From Adiantum capillus-veneris (lineage: Eukaryota; Streptophyta; Polypodiopsida; Polypodiales; Pteridaceae), in the NCBI GenBank assembly GCA_014529385.2, contig CM043942.1, positions 37,236,969 through 37,300,968 on the forward strand: a stretch of DNA of 64,000 bases, in the 5' to 3' direction. The first letter of the stretch is position 1, and each line of letters opens with the position of its first letter. Below are positions 46,202 to 59,283 of this stretch, piece after piece. The notes beneath the pieces are model-generated. The model saw nothing but the letters and a program-made list of their open reading frames with translations, ran no database searches and had not been told where the DNA came from. The translations under genes and the position numbers were made by a program.

Positions 46202-49200
46202 TTACTCTAGGGAAGCATTGTAGGCATTGACAAGGTTTAGGTTATGCTTTAATTGTATGCCTTGCATCCATCTAGCATCTTTAAAAGGATAGTTCTCAAA
46301 CTTAATAAGATACCATCGAATAATCTTACCACCTCTTAATACCTTGTCTTCATGTTGGAGAATGAATTCGGGCTATAGCACCTCTTCTTGGTCCTGGATC
46401 TACGGTGGGTCTTCAATAGTTGGTTCTTGAGGTGGCTCTCTTCTGTAAGGCTTTAGTAGGCTCACATGAAAAGCATTGTGTATGAGCCAATGACTAGGTA
46501 ACTTGAGTTGATAGGCCATCTCATTGATTGGTCTAAGAATCTGGAAGGGACCTTAGTACCTTTTCGCTAACTTAGCATAGTACTTTTAGTGTCCCGTAGG
46601 ATTCTTTCCCGTGGTGTGCCTTAATCGAGCCTTGGGAAATAAGCAAGACCCAATCATTTTCTTTAAAGGCTTGGGCTCTTCTATGCTTATTAGTAGCAAC
46701 CTTTTGCCTTTGCTGTGAGATAGAGATAGCATCCTTAATCTTTTGGAAAGATTCTTGTAGGTCTCGGCTATACTCATTTGCAGCGAAGATCTTCCCGTGT
46801 ACCTTAAGTAGCAGGGGACTTTTTTATCTTCCCTCAATTACCTCGAAAGGTGATTTTCTCGTGGAAGTGTGTCCAGTGTTATACTCCACTAAGGGTAAGT
46901 ACTTCTCCTATTGGGACCTTTGATCTACTTCCGTTACATAGGCTTTTAGCAGATCAAGAATTGTTAGGTTAGCTATTTCACTTTGGCCATCCGTTTGGGG
47001 GTGATAGGCCGAAGAGAAGTTTAGCCTTGTCCCTAAATTCTCAAAGAGACCCTTCCAAAAATTACTGGTCATTCTAGGATCTCTATTCGACACTATGGAC
47101 ATTGGCAAGCCATGGTACTTGAAGATTTGTAATATGAAGAGGGTTCCCATTTGATGGGCTTTGATAATCTTTTTGACAGGTATAAAATGAGTTTGTTTGT
47201 TGAACCTGTCTACTATCATCCATATTCCCGTATTCCCATGGATAGACTTAGGCAATCCAAAGATTAAATCCATGGATATGCTCTCCCATGGTGAATTAGG
47301 GATTGGCAAAGGTTGAAACAACCCAAGTTTCTTCCCTCTATCAAACTTCGTCTTTTGGCATACCACACATTTAGAAGCATACTCTTGTATGTTTGCTTTC
47401 ATGGTAGGCCAATAGAAATATGTTTCAATCCCTTTTAGGGTAGACTGAATCCCTCTATGCCCCGCATAAGGAGGAGCATGATATTCATACATTACTTTCT
47501 CACGTAGTGAGTTAGTAACACATAGTCTATTGCCATAGAGAAGATAACCATCTTGTAAAGTAAATGGTTCCTCTTTCTTCCCTAATGCAAGGGCTCAAAT
47601 CACATCTTTAAAATTGGGATCAATAGCATACTCATCTATCATAGAAGATAGATCATTGTGAGTTGCTATGGAGACCGCATTCACTCTCGGCCGTCTTGAG
47701 AGTGCATAGGCTACTTGATTATGCTTGCCAGCAATGTGAGCAATATGAAAAATGAAATTGCAAAAGGAAATTTTCCCACCTCTTTTGTTTGTCAAAGAGC
47801 TTGGTCTACGTCATGAATTACTTAAGGCTTTGATGATCCGTCCGTAGAATGAAAGGAGTCCCCAATAGATAGTTTCATGAGTCTAAGGCATGTAGAACAT
47901 TGAGGAGTTCCTTTTCATATATACCCAGAGGTTGCTCAACAGGGTCGAGCCTTCAGCCTTCGATTTTGATAGGCTATGGTGTGCCCTTCTTGGAGAAAAA
48001 CAGCTCCAAGGCAATCACCACAAGCGTCACATTGGACCTCAAATGGCTTTGAGAGATCCACCAGTGTAAGCACTGGCTGAGAGATAAGCTTTTTGAAAGC
48101 ATTGTTCTCCTTAACATACCATGTATACCTAATGTTTTTCTTTGTTAGGTCATGTAATGGTCCCGCAATTTGTGAGAACTTTTCTATGAAGCGTCTATAG
48201 TATGCACACATACCTATAAAGCTTCTTAGTTCATGAAGATTCCTTGGATTAGGCCATCCTTTTATTACCTCTAACTTTGATGGATCCATTTGGATGCCAT
48301 CTTGAGAGATAATGTGAACTAAATACTGAATCTCTTGCAAGAGAAATTTACTTTTCTTTCAATTAACATAAAGTTTATTCTCTCTTAAGACTTGAAATAT
48401 TACCTAGAGGTGTTGCTTGTGTTCTTCTACTGAATTAGAGTAGATGATAATATCGTCAAGAACACTCCAAAAAAGGTTCGGTGAGGCTTGAATAGCTTCT
48501 CCATCAAGCGGTTAAATGGGGCTAGTTCATCAAGCCAAAATGCATGACAATGTATTCGTAAAGACCAAACGTAGTGCGAGATGCAGTCTTTACAATATCT
48601 TGATCAACTATCCTTATTTGATAGTAGCCACTTTTTAGGTCAATCCTACTGAAGTAGGTCGACCCTTGCACCTTATCAAATAGGTCTTCTACCCGTGGAA
48701 CGAGAAACTTATTTTTGATAGTGATCCTATTTAGTGCTCTATAGTCGGCACACATACGATATGTGTCATCTTTCTTTTGCATGAATAACACAGGTGAGCA
48801 AAATGGAGATGAGCTAGGCCTAACCATGCCCTTCTCAACTAACTCATGCACTTGGCACATAATCTCCTCTTGTTGAGCTTGAGAAACTCTAGAAGGAGGT
48901 TTATTAGGCGGTGAACTTCCTAGAAGAAGTTCAATTGCATGGTCATCATTGCCTCGTTTAGGAGGTAGTTCACAAGGGATGTCGTCAATAAAAACATCTT
49001 GAAATCCCTTGAGAAAATTGGATACCTCTAGTTCCTTGTGATTGTTTATATTTTCTTTTGCTAAATCATTAGGTTCATTTTGAGAATCTTTAAAAACCAT
49101 GTACAAAAAAATAGAGCTCTTTATTGACTTATTGAAAGCTTGTGTATGTACAATCGGTATGGTGTTACCCATCTCTTTGGCATCGATGTATATATCTTTT

Positions 49201-51103
49201 TCCCTATACTTAAAGTAGATTTTCCTTTATGGGAATTTAACACTGGTAGCCATGCAATCAAACCATGGTGCCCCTAGGATTACATCCTCATGCTTGTGAG
49301 GAGAGATAAAGAAGTCCTCTTTGTCCACATAGCTTTGGACATGGAGCCTCAATTTCCCAAGTAAGGGAGTGATTGAAGCTTCTTGCCCCTTGAAAGCACC
49401 ATCTGCGGGTAGGACATCTCCCATCTCATAGGTTTGGATGCCTAGCTTGGTGGCCAACTCTGTGGATATGAAATTGTGAGTAGAACTAGGGTCAAAGAGA
49501 TAAAAGCATCATGTTCTCTTACCTTTCCCCAAGCATGGCATAGAGGAGATCCTTTGTGGTGAGCTTCCTTGGATCTCGACCAAGGTAGCTCTAGGAGGCT
49601 CATGGCGGGTGTTCTTTTGGGGGCAAGCACGGTACGCATCCCCTTGCTCGCCGCATTTGAATCAACGATTATCCTTGCGATAACGCTCAAGCTCTTCAGG
49701 AGAGAGTTTTTTTTTGCCTTTGTAAACTCCCTTCTCCTTAGCTTTGTTGTTATTGGAATTGCCCTTAGGAGATTTTTGGACATTGTCCTTCCCCTCAGGC
49801 TCATTGGAACCCTTGTTTTCCGTGGGCTTAAGATTTCCCTTAGCCCCTGTTTGGAAATTGATTTGTGAAGGCACCATAGTATGGTGTATGACCGAAGATA
49901 TGGTGCGTGGCCTTTGGGAGTTGACATATTCCGCCATTTCTTTAGTTAAGCCCGCACAAAATTGTTATTTTTGCTCTCCAAAATCCATCTTTTTGAAGAC
50001 AGTGGCTTTGAGATGTAAGTCCCAAAACTTTTCAACATATTTATGAATGGATTCCTAGGGAGAGAGCTTCCAGCTTTGCCATTCGGTGAGTGCTTTATCT
50101 TTGGCATTAGTGGCCAAAAACTACTTCATAATTAAAGCTCTTAAAGCTTTCCATGTTCGTGGAGCTTCACCATTTTGTCGTAAGCTACACAGCCATTGCC
50201 TGGCGGAATTTTGAAAATGCATAGCAACATGGCATAGCTTACGAAGCCCTCATCTCCAAACGCTGCATCGAATTGTTGGATGAAAGCCAAGACTTTGTCC
50301 GTAGCACCAAAGGTGACATCATAGGTAAGGAAAGAGATGCTCTTTCCTCCGTCTTTGAACTTCCTTGAGCTTGGACAATCTCTTCCACATGGCATAGGAT
50401 TTCCTATGGCCTCTTCTTTTTGATGGTTCAAAAGTTGCACCATCGCTTTCTTCAGAAGATGCAGAATTTGAGGAAGATCGAGAAGAGGGTGACCTATTTC
50501 TCACCTTTTTCTTGCCTTGGTCCTCCTTGTCTGAACCATCACTTTCTTCATAAGAGGAAGAAGATGGAGAAGTGAGTGACCTCTTTCACGCCTTTTTCTT
50601 CTCTTGTTTTTTATCATCCCTCTTTGAATTATGGTGTGGAGAGGTGTGCGATGGTCCTATCCATTTAGGAGGTGATGGAGAGTGTTTTTCCTGCCGTCTT
50701 TGTGGAGTCATCTCTCCAAGGTGGCAGGAGACTCACTTCTTTCTTGTTCCTTTGGTGGGTGCTCTTGAGTTCTCCTTTGGGAAGGATATGCATCATCAAG
50801 AAGAAAATTTTTTAGCCCTTCGTATGGATCCTCTTCTTCTTCCCGAATAGGAGAGAGTCCTCTTCTGGAAGTCTCACTAGGAGTCTTCCTAGGTACTCTC
50901 TCGTCATGGTGGGGAGTTTGTAGAATCCCATGAGCATGAAGCTGCTGTTGCACTTCACTTTGGAGGGCTGGATTGCCCATGGCTTGTTGAAGCCTAGAAA
51001 CAAGGTAATTAATAAGTATAGGGGCATCATTAGTAGCCTACTCAGTAGCAAAATCAAAGCTATCAACATGAATTTCACTCTTTTTACTATTGTCAGCAGC
51101 CAT
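46202..51103 (-). pseudogene. B1 gag-pol polyprotein with C-terminal chromodomain
   Basis: About 1630 codons from an ATG at 51103 (MAADNSKKSEIHVDSFDF) to a TAA at 46202. Order: gag (FWDLHLKATVFKKMDFGEQK, then MAEYVNSQRPRTISSVIHHT) with a zinc knuckle FKCGEQGDAYRACP whose first Cys codon is now a stop and whose His is Asp; protease (FDPSSTHNFIS, usually DSGATHSFI); RT ([36 protein letters not shown], catalytic box FLDD near 48455); RNase H (KPFEVQCDACGDCLGAVFLQ); integrase with HHCC finger (GHRG ... CVVC) and all three acidic residues (SMDLIFGLP, SNRDPRM, HPQTDGQSE); and a chromodomain near 46240-46390 (LQHEDKVLRGGKIIRWYLIK). The chromodomain places it among chromoviruses, whose integrase is targeted to modified chromatin. 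Many stops and frameshifts. Confidence 0.9.
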
Positions 51104-51492
51104 TCTAACAACTTTTAGGTGTAAACTTTTTTAAGTGTACTTTGGCACTTCAAGCCCTAGTTGCTACTCTTCTTTACCCCTTTAGAAAACACTCAAGCTA
51201 TTGTACCCGTGGCTCAAATATCATTAATTGCAAGGAATAGAAGAGAGGGTCTTTCAGCACCAAACAGTGCCGACTCTTGTCAAGCTTCTAATAGCTCAAT
51301 AAGCCGTAGGCAAGCCTCATAGGACTCCACTATTAAGACCATAGCTCTCGACGGTGATGCCCCGTTGTCAGCACGGAGACAAGCGCACTGCAAGGCTGAA
51401 AAATCCCTATTCTACTTACTTAATTTCAATTAATAGTACCAACCATTTATAGCTAGCTTGAGGACCTCCCTTCTTGAGCATTAAAAGAGAAA

Positions 51493-51510
51493 CCTTGTGT
51501 TATGATACCA
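51493..51510 (-). promoter_or_regulatory. Primer-binding site of B1, initiator tRNA-Met type
   Basis: TGGTATCATAACACAAGG on the minus strand, one base from the LTR end. The first eight bases match the canonical site, later ones have drifted. Confidence 0.8.
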
Positions 51511-51511
51511 A

Positions 51512-52701
51512 TGTAACATTTAATGGCCTAGCAACTTGTGTGTAGCAAAAAGTAACATGAACATAGTGAGAATTTCATTAGAATAGATTCCTAATGAGCA
51601 TAGCAAGAGTGCTTGGATGGAGAGAGCAACAAAAAGTATAACACCTAGTTGGATAGGCATGAACAATACTTTAAGAGAGAGAGAAATTAAGCTATTGACA
51701 ACAGTTGGGGATCGGATTTACATGGAGACGGTGCCCCCTCCAAAAGGCTTTGTATTATATGTTTCTCCCATCAAGGGAGACATCTTACAATACAATTCTT
51801 TGTGTTCCTTCAATAACTAGCTAGTGCAATGAATATAGCACTAAGCAAACACTTATAAAACACAACATCAATTCCCTCACGGTCTCAGACCCAAGACCTC
51901 ACATGCCTTTGAAGATGGTGAGAGCTAGTGGGGTATGAGATTAGATTAAGAGGAAGGAGGAGTAGTCTTACAAGAAAGAAGTATACTCCTCACATAATCA
52001 CTCATAATAGCTTAGCATAGCTTATTAATTAGCATGGTAGAGGATATGAGCATGCATTGAGGCTTGGCTCTTGGTTTGATTTGCAGCACAAAGCCAAGAG
52101 TTGTTGGTGTAGGCCTCCCTTCTCACAAGCTTGGAGTAGATGATGAGATTTCCATTAAAACTTGAGAAGGAGAGAGAGAGAGTCTTCTTGCTTCACACAT
52201 GAGATTGTGAGAGTGTGTGTGATAATGCCTTGCCAAAACTAGCCCCCTCTCTCTCTCTTGGTCAACCCCGCTTGCAAATTACTCTAGCTGGAACCCCATT
52301 GGATCCTGCAAAGCTTAGCCAATCATAATTGAGAATCTTAAGTGATATCCTTGTGACATGTGTCCCCCTTTTCCCTTTTGTAAGAGATTTAGGTAATTAA
52401 ATAATGCTACTAAACTCTCATTGGATCCCTTTGTCTTTTGGCCAATAGGAATCAGGCAATCCATTGGGCTGTTGAATGCTCATCGGACCCCTCGGGAGAT
52501 TGTTCAATAGTCTTCTAAAGAGCTTAATTCTTATTGGTTCTTTTATCAAGTGTTTTTAAATGAATTAAACTAGATTTACTCTAGCCTAATTCTCATTGGT
52601 CCACCTCTATGGCGACCCAATAGGATTTGAGTGCACCTTGTAGGCAATTGGGCTAGGGAGCCGACATGTGTCCACTATGCCCTTTGTGTAAAGGAGCTTG
52701 C

Positions 52702-52736
<35 letters not shown>

Positions 52737-53110
52737 TTTCTCCCTCATCCCCTACTAAAGGGCTCTCCTCCTCCTATGTAGAAGCTTGCAAAGACTTTTT
52801 GTACACTCAAAGCATCCAATTTTCCCTAGGGTTGGACGGTTGGACATAACCTTTGAATTTTGGAACCTTAGCATTTTGGAAGTCTTAATGGGCTGAACCC
52901 TAAGATCATTGGAGCCCATTGTTGCACATTGATCTTTTGCAAATGGCCCCCCCTTTGGATCCCTATTTTCCCTCCTTTGGATCCCTACTGTGGCCGATCT
53001 GCTAGCTTAACCAATATTCTAGTTTCTTCTCCCCTGGTACTTCCCCATATTAAATGATCAGTTTAACATGAGAAATCATTTAGGAGAATTAGATATTAGT
53101 TATTATGATA
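51512..53110 (-). repeat. B1 5' LTR (1599 bp as delimited by the target duplication)
   Basis: The inner end TGTAACATTTAATGGCC matches the left copy for 691 bp. The outer end is set by GAAGA at 53111 but reads TATCATAA rather than TG on the minus strand. It contains a short (GA)n run at 52706-52733. The segment 52203-53110 is unique in this window. Confidence 0.65.
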
Positions 53111-54209
53111 GAAGATAATGGATCATTCTCTTTGTATCCGTCACCTGTGGAATCAAATTTTACTTGGATGGCACAACCTTAATCTCCAATTTAGTCTCAT
53201 ATTCCCCTACAAAGGATGATAAGTTTCTTATGGACGCCGTTCTTCTCTCTACCGAGACCTCCGTTCATGCGTCTATGTACAATGATCAAATATCTCCTAA
53301 ATAGATTTCATGATCCATGTTTATTTCAGGAATTGGTTCTAATATCAGAGTGGCACTCCTATCTTTTCTATTTATGATCTTTTCCAGTAATGATTGTATC
53401 TATGGTTCATCTACTTCTAGAATTTGTTGTATCTCCAGAGATCTATCCTCGCCTGTTGTGTTTGCAAAAATTCCAGAAGCAAGTGGCTCCTCTTTGTCAT
53501 AGGTTTTATTTTATTATTTGGATTCTAAGTGCAATTCACAAGTGATCTTTCCCGCATTGGTCACATAGTCCTTGAATTTTCTCTTCTTCATCTATGTTGG
53601 TTTTCCCTTTGTTTTCTTGTGTTTTCTTTTCTCAGCTTCTACGTTATTGGCCCAAAAATTTATGGAACTTCAGGCTACAATATGGCTTGAGCAGCTTCGA
53701 CAAGTCTCTTGTATACTTCCATTCTCTTAGTTTTATCTTTTGGATGTGGGTAGGTCAACAGTCTTTGCTCTAGAGTTTGGTTATTATTGAGCCTTGCAGC
53801 ATATGCTTGCAATATTGCATTCAAGTGCTTGTTAAATTTCTCTAACAAGATTGAACCACCTGAGTCATTCTTTGACTCTTCCAGTCACTTTGTGTCTTTC
53901 TTAATTTCTTACTCATGTTTTAATCATTGTTTGACTTGGTTGAGTTTCTCTAACAAGATTGAACCACTTGAGCCAGTCTTTGACTCTTCCGCTCCCTTTG
54001 CGTCTTTCTTACTTTCTTGATCATGTTTAAGTCGTTGTTTGGTTTGGTTCAGTTTAGTTTCCAAAGTAGTTTTCTCCTGCAGCCTCTTTGCTTTCATTTT
54101 ATCTCATTTACCTTTCCAAGATTTCCTTTGAGTTCTGATTGATCTGTTCTCAAATTCAATTTGTTCTGGAAGTTTTACATCATCTGATATCGGTTGAGTT
54201 TTTGTAGAT
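53111..54209 (-). pseudogene. A4 gag linker fragment (5' side of the B1 insertion)
   Basis: Minus strand: RNLSSFVGEYETKLEIKVVP (compare LRTLPSYMGQYKTKSDVVAV in A3) near 53200, TYPHPKDKTKRMEVYKRLVE ... AAQAIL near 53690-53760, LNAILQAYAARLNNNQTLEQ near 53790, then a basic stretch matching NSWKARKTRMKSRRERE of A3. Stops interrupt it, and A3 cuts it at 54209. Confidence 0.75.
53832..54055. repeat. ~110-bp tandem duplication in the A4 linker
   Basis: TTTCTCTAACAAGATTGAAC followed by ACTTGAGCCAGTCTTTGACT-like text occurs twice (from about 53836 and from about 53945), including the following TTGTTTGRYTTGGTT. Confidence 0.85.
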
Positions 54210-55166
54210 TGTTGACCGCTGGGTCAACAACACAACATAACTCTAGTTTCGTACCAAAGTCTTATCTTTTGCGAGTTATGAAATGTTGCGGATTATGGCT
54301 ATAAACGTCATTTGTAATGAATAGTTATTCTAGTTTCAGAGGCCGGGGTGCAATGGCACTTCCAGATTGTAAATACAAAGCCATTTGACCCTTTCAACCC
54401 CATTTTTGGTTAAACCTAAGGTAGCCTTAGTATATAAGGTACCTAGGTCATTTTGTAAAAGGAGACTTTAATCATAATCAAAACTTTAGCGCTGTCGTCT
54501 ACTGTGTGTGAGAGAGAAAGAGAGTGAGCGTGAGCTTTATCCTCTAGCTACGCCCGGCTCGCTCAACACATTGGAGATCCGACTGCACCATTGTTGTAGG
54601 CTCGAGGAGAGCTACGCGACAACGCCCAGCATTCCACGCGAGACAAAGCGCACACGCCGATGCATCTATGAGCTATTTGTGGCCGTAAGTGTATCAAATG
54701 ATGTCTGTTTTCTGCGTGCTAGTAGTCTATAGAATCGTGGCAACATAAGCTACGCATAGGTACTCATAAATTTCAGTTTCGGGCACTTTCAAAATTCTGC
54801 TATGTCATCCTACGCGTTTTCCGCAGATGGGTTTAGAGTGAGGGTTTTGAGTGTAGAAGTGTAGGGACATGTGTATCCTAGTGAGGGGATGGTGTTCCTT
54901 AAGTTTCGTACGAATCTGGCATGATTAGGTGAGTTACCTTCCGTATGTGTGTATGTGGCTAGGTCGTGTAGTTGAGAGCAGTGAGGTTCTTGATTGTGGT
55001 ATAGTTGGCCTTCCAGAGTGTTATATGTGTAGGATGGTCTCAGCCTAACAAGCTAAAGAGATTTCCTATGTGTGCCTATCGTGTCATCTGTGTCCTCGAT
55101 TGACATTATGTTGATCTAGGTAGTGTTTGCATGCACTTCATGGGTGTGTGAGTCGCTCCCGCAACA
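54210..55166 (+). repeat. A3 5' LTR (957 bp)
   Basis: Starts TGTTGACCGCTGGGTCAACA (itself a small inverted repeat) and ends TCGCTCCCGCAACA next to the primer site. It contains GTCATCCTACGCG (54804-54816), a half-site of the leader palindrome of this same element. TATATAAGGTACC near 54434 may be the promoter TATA box. Confidence 0.82.
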
Positions 55167-55167
55167 T

Positions 55168-55185
55168 TGGCGCCGCTGCAGGGGA
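55168..55185 (+). promoter_or_regulatory. Primer-binding site of A3, tRNA-Asp type
   Basis: TGGCGCCGCTGCAGGGGA, two mismatches to the tRNA-Asp complement, one base after the LTR end. Confidence 0.85.
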
Positions 55186-58100
55186 CACAAGGACCTGAGT
55201 AGGTTTCCTATTAACACTCGTGTGATGGTTGCTTGATTTAGTTTCGGCTAAAGAAAGCGTTTTTCTTAAGTGGATCCGGAAGAGGATATTCCGCGATCAA
55301 GTGGATAGCCAGGAAGCGTGTGTCTTGCTGAGGGTCTGCGACTAGATAGGTTTAGTTAGGATCTGTGGATTAGAGTAGTTGTTGGTGGTCGAGTGATTTG
55401 TGAGGTGATAAAAGCGTTTACTAGTCCGTGTGTGGCAGTGAAACGTTTTTCTACTCATAGATGCAAAACCCCATATGATTTGTAGGAGTAGCTTTAGGTA
55501 AGTGATCCAATTCTGATCTAGAGCTATTCAGCACTGAATTATTTGCTTAAGTGCTTGATTGCATTTGAAATCGCGGAAAAGTGTGCTTTTGAGGGTAAAA
55601 GTGCATTAAACAAGCTTTTGTGGATATTTTTGTATGACTCATTGATGCTGTGCATATAAAAGAGCATTTGCAAGGGTTCTGTGAAGAAAACCTGCAATTT
55701 TGTAAACATAGTAGGATGTCTCAAGGGGGTTCTGGAGACCAAATTTGAAAATTCTGACTACACCAGTGTGTTCAGAAGGGGGGGTTTACCCTAAGTTTAC
55801 ATTGAAACTAGAGTTTTGACCAACTCTTGACACCCAAAAGACCAAAGACGGAGTGTCAAAAACGCAAAAACAAGAAACTTAAGATTCTGAGCACAATTTT
55901 GCATAAAAACTGGTAGGAATGCTTGAAAAGTAGTGCTCAAGACTTGGGGATGCCTGTGGATGAATTCTGCCAAAAATTTCATCAGTAGACATCCTAGGCG
56001 TAGGATGTCTAGAGAGTGATTCTGGAAGCAAAAATCAAGTTTTGACATCATACCCATATTCTGCATGTTGTGTTGGACACACACACCAAAGGTCATGTCA
56101 TTTGGACATATAGACTGAGAGTTAAGGGGATGTTACTCTTTCAAAGAAATATTTTCCCAAAAGTGGTGATTCTAAGCAATTTTGACATCCAAAATTTGTT
56201 GTGATCACATATTCTTGTTATATGTATCAAGAAGCACCTTGGGTAGAAACAGAAGTCCATTCTAAGAAAAAAGACATCCTACGCATAGGATGTCTACAGG
56301 GTGATCTGGTGGAAATTTTGAAATTCTGAGTTGACCAGTGTGTTCAAAAGGTAGGTTTTATCCTATTTTCACCTGGAAAGTGGAAATTTGACCAAATTTT
56401 GACAAATCAAAGCCAAAAGATGAGAATTGCCAGACATCCTACCCAAATTGTGCCCAAGGCATAACTTTTGAGACCAAACCATAGGGTGACTTCATGTGCA
56501 TGTTATACATGATGTTTTGAGTGCATGTGAGAGTTTTCAGCTCATTTGGGTGAGAAAATTGGGTTTTAAGCAAACTTTAGCGTTTTTTTTTTAGAAAAAA
56601 GGGCTAGAATAGCTAGTTTTGGGGTCTTTTGACATCCAAACTCAAATCCAAGCATACCAGTGGGTTGTTGAAGACTGGGGGAATCTTTGGTCCAAGTTTG
56701 GGTTCATTCTGAGCAAAAAGACATCCTACGCGTAGGATGTCTACCGCATAATTCTGAAACCAAAATTCTATTGTGACCATAGCATGCTGTCATATAGCCT
56801 TAGATAAGCCTCTTAGGCAAATTTGGTCCAATTTGGAGTTGATTTGAGTTAGGAATTCATCAGAACGGACATCAGGCTTTTGGAACAGATTCTTGATCAT
56901 TTGACCAACCTATAGGTGTCAGAATCAAAAAGTAAAAATAGCTGTGAGTTTAGCACATCAAGGGGAAGCTACAATGCAAGTTTAAGCTGAAACAGAGCAA
57001 AAAGACATCCTATGCGTAGGATGTCTCCTGGGTCATAAAGTGGTCAAAATTCTACTGTAGCCATAAAGGGAGGTTCTAAGTGTTTCAAGGATTCCAGAAC
57101 TTTTTTCAAAAGTGAATTTGGACCTTGTTTGGCCTATTTACCAAGCAAAGACAAGAATTGTCAGACATCCTACTCTTGGAGTGCACTAGAAGCTTATGCA
57201 GCCTAAATCTTGACCTATTGGCATCCAAATTCAATTTTGGGTATACCATTGGGTTGCTGAGCACTAGGAGAATCTTGGGATCAAGTTTGGACAAAATCTG
57301 AGAAGTTAGACATCCTACGCGTAGGATGTCTCCAGCTTGATTTAGGACTCCAAACCAACCTATGAGCACACCACTGTGATCAGCACATCAAGGAGAATCT
57401 TGGGATCAAGTTTGGACAAAATCTGAGCAGTTAGACATCCTACACGTAGGATGTCTCGAGCTTGATTTAGGACTCCAAACCAACCTAGGATGTCTCCAAC
57501 TTGATTTAGGACTCCAACCTATGAGCACACCACTGTGATCAACACATCGAGGAGAAGCTGGGGTGAAAATTTCAAGTCATTCTGAGAAAAAAGACATCCT
57601 ACGCGTAGGATGTCTCAAGGCCATTTTTAGGTCCAAATGAAATTCTGAGCATACCATTGTGTTGTTGGACTCAAGGGGAGTCTCTGGACCAAACTTTGTT
57701 AAATTCTGAGCATATAGACATCCTACGCGTAGGATGTCTCCATGCCAGTTTTAGGGTCCAACTGTAATTTTGACCATACAGAAGTGTTCACAGTGTCACA
57801 GAGATCCCAAATCTTTTTTCAAAATTGAATTTGGACTCATTTTGACCATTCTAAACTGCATTTCACTGTTTCGGTCATAACTTTCACAAACGGTATCGAA
57901 TCGGAAAAGTTTTTATATCAAAACGTAGCCTGAGAGCGGCTTTACAGATCTTAGAGCAAAACTTGAACTAAATGCATGCCCACGACAACCATTTAGTTCA
58001 ACTTTGAAAAAAAACGTCATTTGAGGCCTCAAAATACATCCGCAAGTAAGGGGTGTCTGAAAGCGACAATTTGCGAGAATTGTGACGAAACGGTTGCGGT

Positions 58101-58195
58101 TTTGGACATAGTTTCGACTTTTCCCTAACCAAAGAACTTGAACACAGTGGACTAAGTCTACTTGAACCAAGCAAAAGCTCTTAAGCCCAGAAATC
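55186..58195 (+). repeat. A3 5' leader: ~285-bp repeats with palindromes
   Basis: Eight palindromes with arms GACATCCTACG / CGTAGGATGTC lie at 55988, 56273, 56720, 57004, 57309, 57434, 57593 and 57717 (start positions, 22 bp each). Half-sites lie at about 55720 (right), 56433 (left) and 57164 (left). Counting half-sites, intervals fall at about 285, 160 and 125, so a 285-bp unit seems divided 125+160. Four copies are perfect (56720, 57309, 57593, 57717). No ORF; short direct duplications occur near 57370-57540. Confidence 0.88.
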
Positions 58196-59283
58196 ATGTC
58201 TACCCTAGATTCAAACGCAGCTTACACAAGCTTAGAGATCCCGACGATAGAGGAATATCCTCCCACAATGGATCTTCCAAACTTGCAATTGATAAAGATC
58301 CATCTTGTTGAGAGAGTTTGGATGATTGGTCATGAGAGTGAAGGACTATATAGATACATTGACGACAATGAGGTCAATCTTTATAGGTGCTCAGATCCAT
58401 ACCTAGAAGAGATAACGGATTACAAGCTCTTACAAGCTCTTATATGTCTACACATACGGAGTCGATTATCAATGGAGATCTATAGTTGTCGACAAGTATG
58501 GACGAGAATACAGAGTTGTAGAAAGCACAAATCCACATACTGTACTAGAAAGAGGTGGATATTTGGTCAATGAAGGACCACAAATGCCTCCACCAAACAC
58601 GAGAATTCTTATAGGAATTCCAAGAAGAGAGCCACCAGGATTCCCTTCAAGAGCGATAACAAGAGAAGGATTGGAAGAGTCTCTGGTTAGACTTGTAGAC
58701 AATCGACGAGTTAGACCATCCCAAGTCTAGAAATGGGTAAACAAAAAATACTCCAGAGATAAAGATCCGAGAGATCACGTAATGGCTTTTAGAAGAGTGA
58801 TTAGAGCCGAGGAAGTTTCAGATTTTGCGACACAGTTTGCAGGATTTGGATTGACTCTAGAAGATGATGCAGCTACATGGTTCGACTTGGTGGAAAAAAT
58901 GGGATTTTGAGACCCTAGATGAGTTGTTTGAGGAGTTTATTGAAGAATTCTCACCAAAAGGCATTGCTCACAACACGGTCTCGCAAATCCATAGATTCAC
59001 ACAGAAAGAGAATGAATCAGTATGCAAAGCATCATTACAACTCAAGAGATATGTTAAGCTCTTTCCGAGAGCGGAATTACCTACGCAAGCATGACTGATG
59101 ATGATCTTTATCCAGGGAATGAGACATGCGGGCCTTCAGAAGGATCTGCATATGATAAGGAGGATGACGCTAAACGAGTTGATCAAAGAAGCTCTTTATC
59201 TAGTGGATAATTGTGAGGCATACAAAGAAAAGGACTTAAAGAGTCAAGGAGATGACACATCCTCTCAGCACAGTGTTTCATAG
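58196..59283 (+). pseudogene. A3 gag: N-terminal domain and Retrotrans_gag
   Basis: The first ATG after the leader begins MSTLDSNAAYTSLEIPTIEE. The N-terminal domain contains DLPNLQLIKIHLVERVWMIG and, after a frameshift near 58450, VVDKYGREYRVVES. The Retrotrans_gag domain starts at 58732 (KWVNKKYSRDKDPRDHVMAF) with FAGFGLTLEDDAATWFDLVE, then FSPKGIAHNTVSQIHRFTQK and FIQGMRHAGLQKDLHMI up to about 59280. Stops and shifts (near 58573, 58730, 58909, 59093) break it. Confidence 0.8.

Larger units (their letters stand above)
45311..53110 (-). mobile_element. B1: Ty3/gypsy chromovirus inserted in A4
   Basis: A 7.8-kb element with LTR-like ends, initiator-Met primer site, and a gag-pol polyprotein ending in a chromodomain. 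The target duplication GAAGA is seen at 45306-45310 and 53111-53115. Removing the element and one GAAGA joins A4 to read ...DPLS-SPIRCTITLTELL, collinear with DILSTPVTCTIMLAELL of A3. Many stops in the polyprotein show that it is old. Confidence 0.88.
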
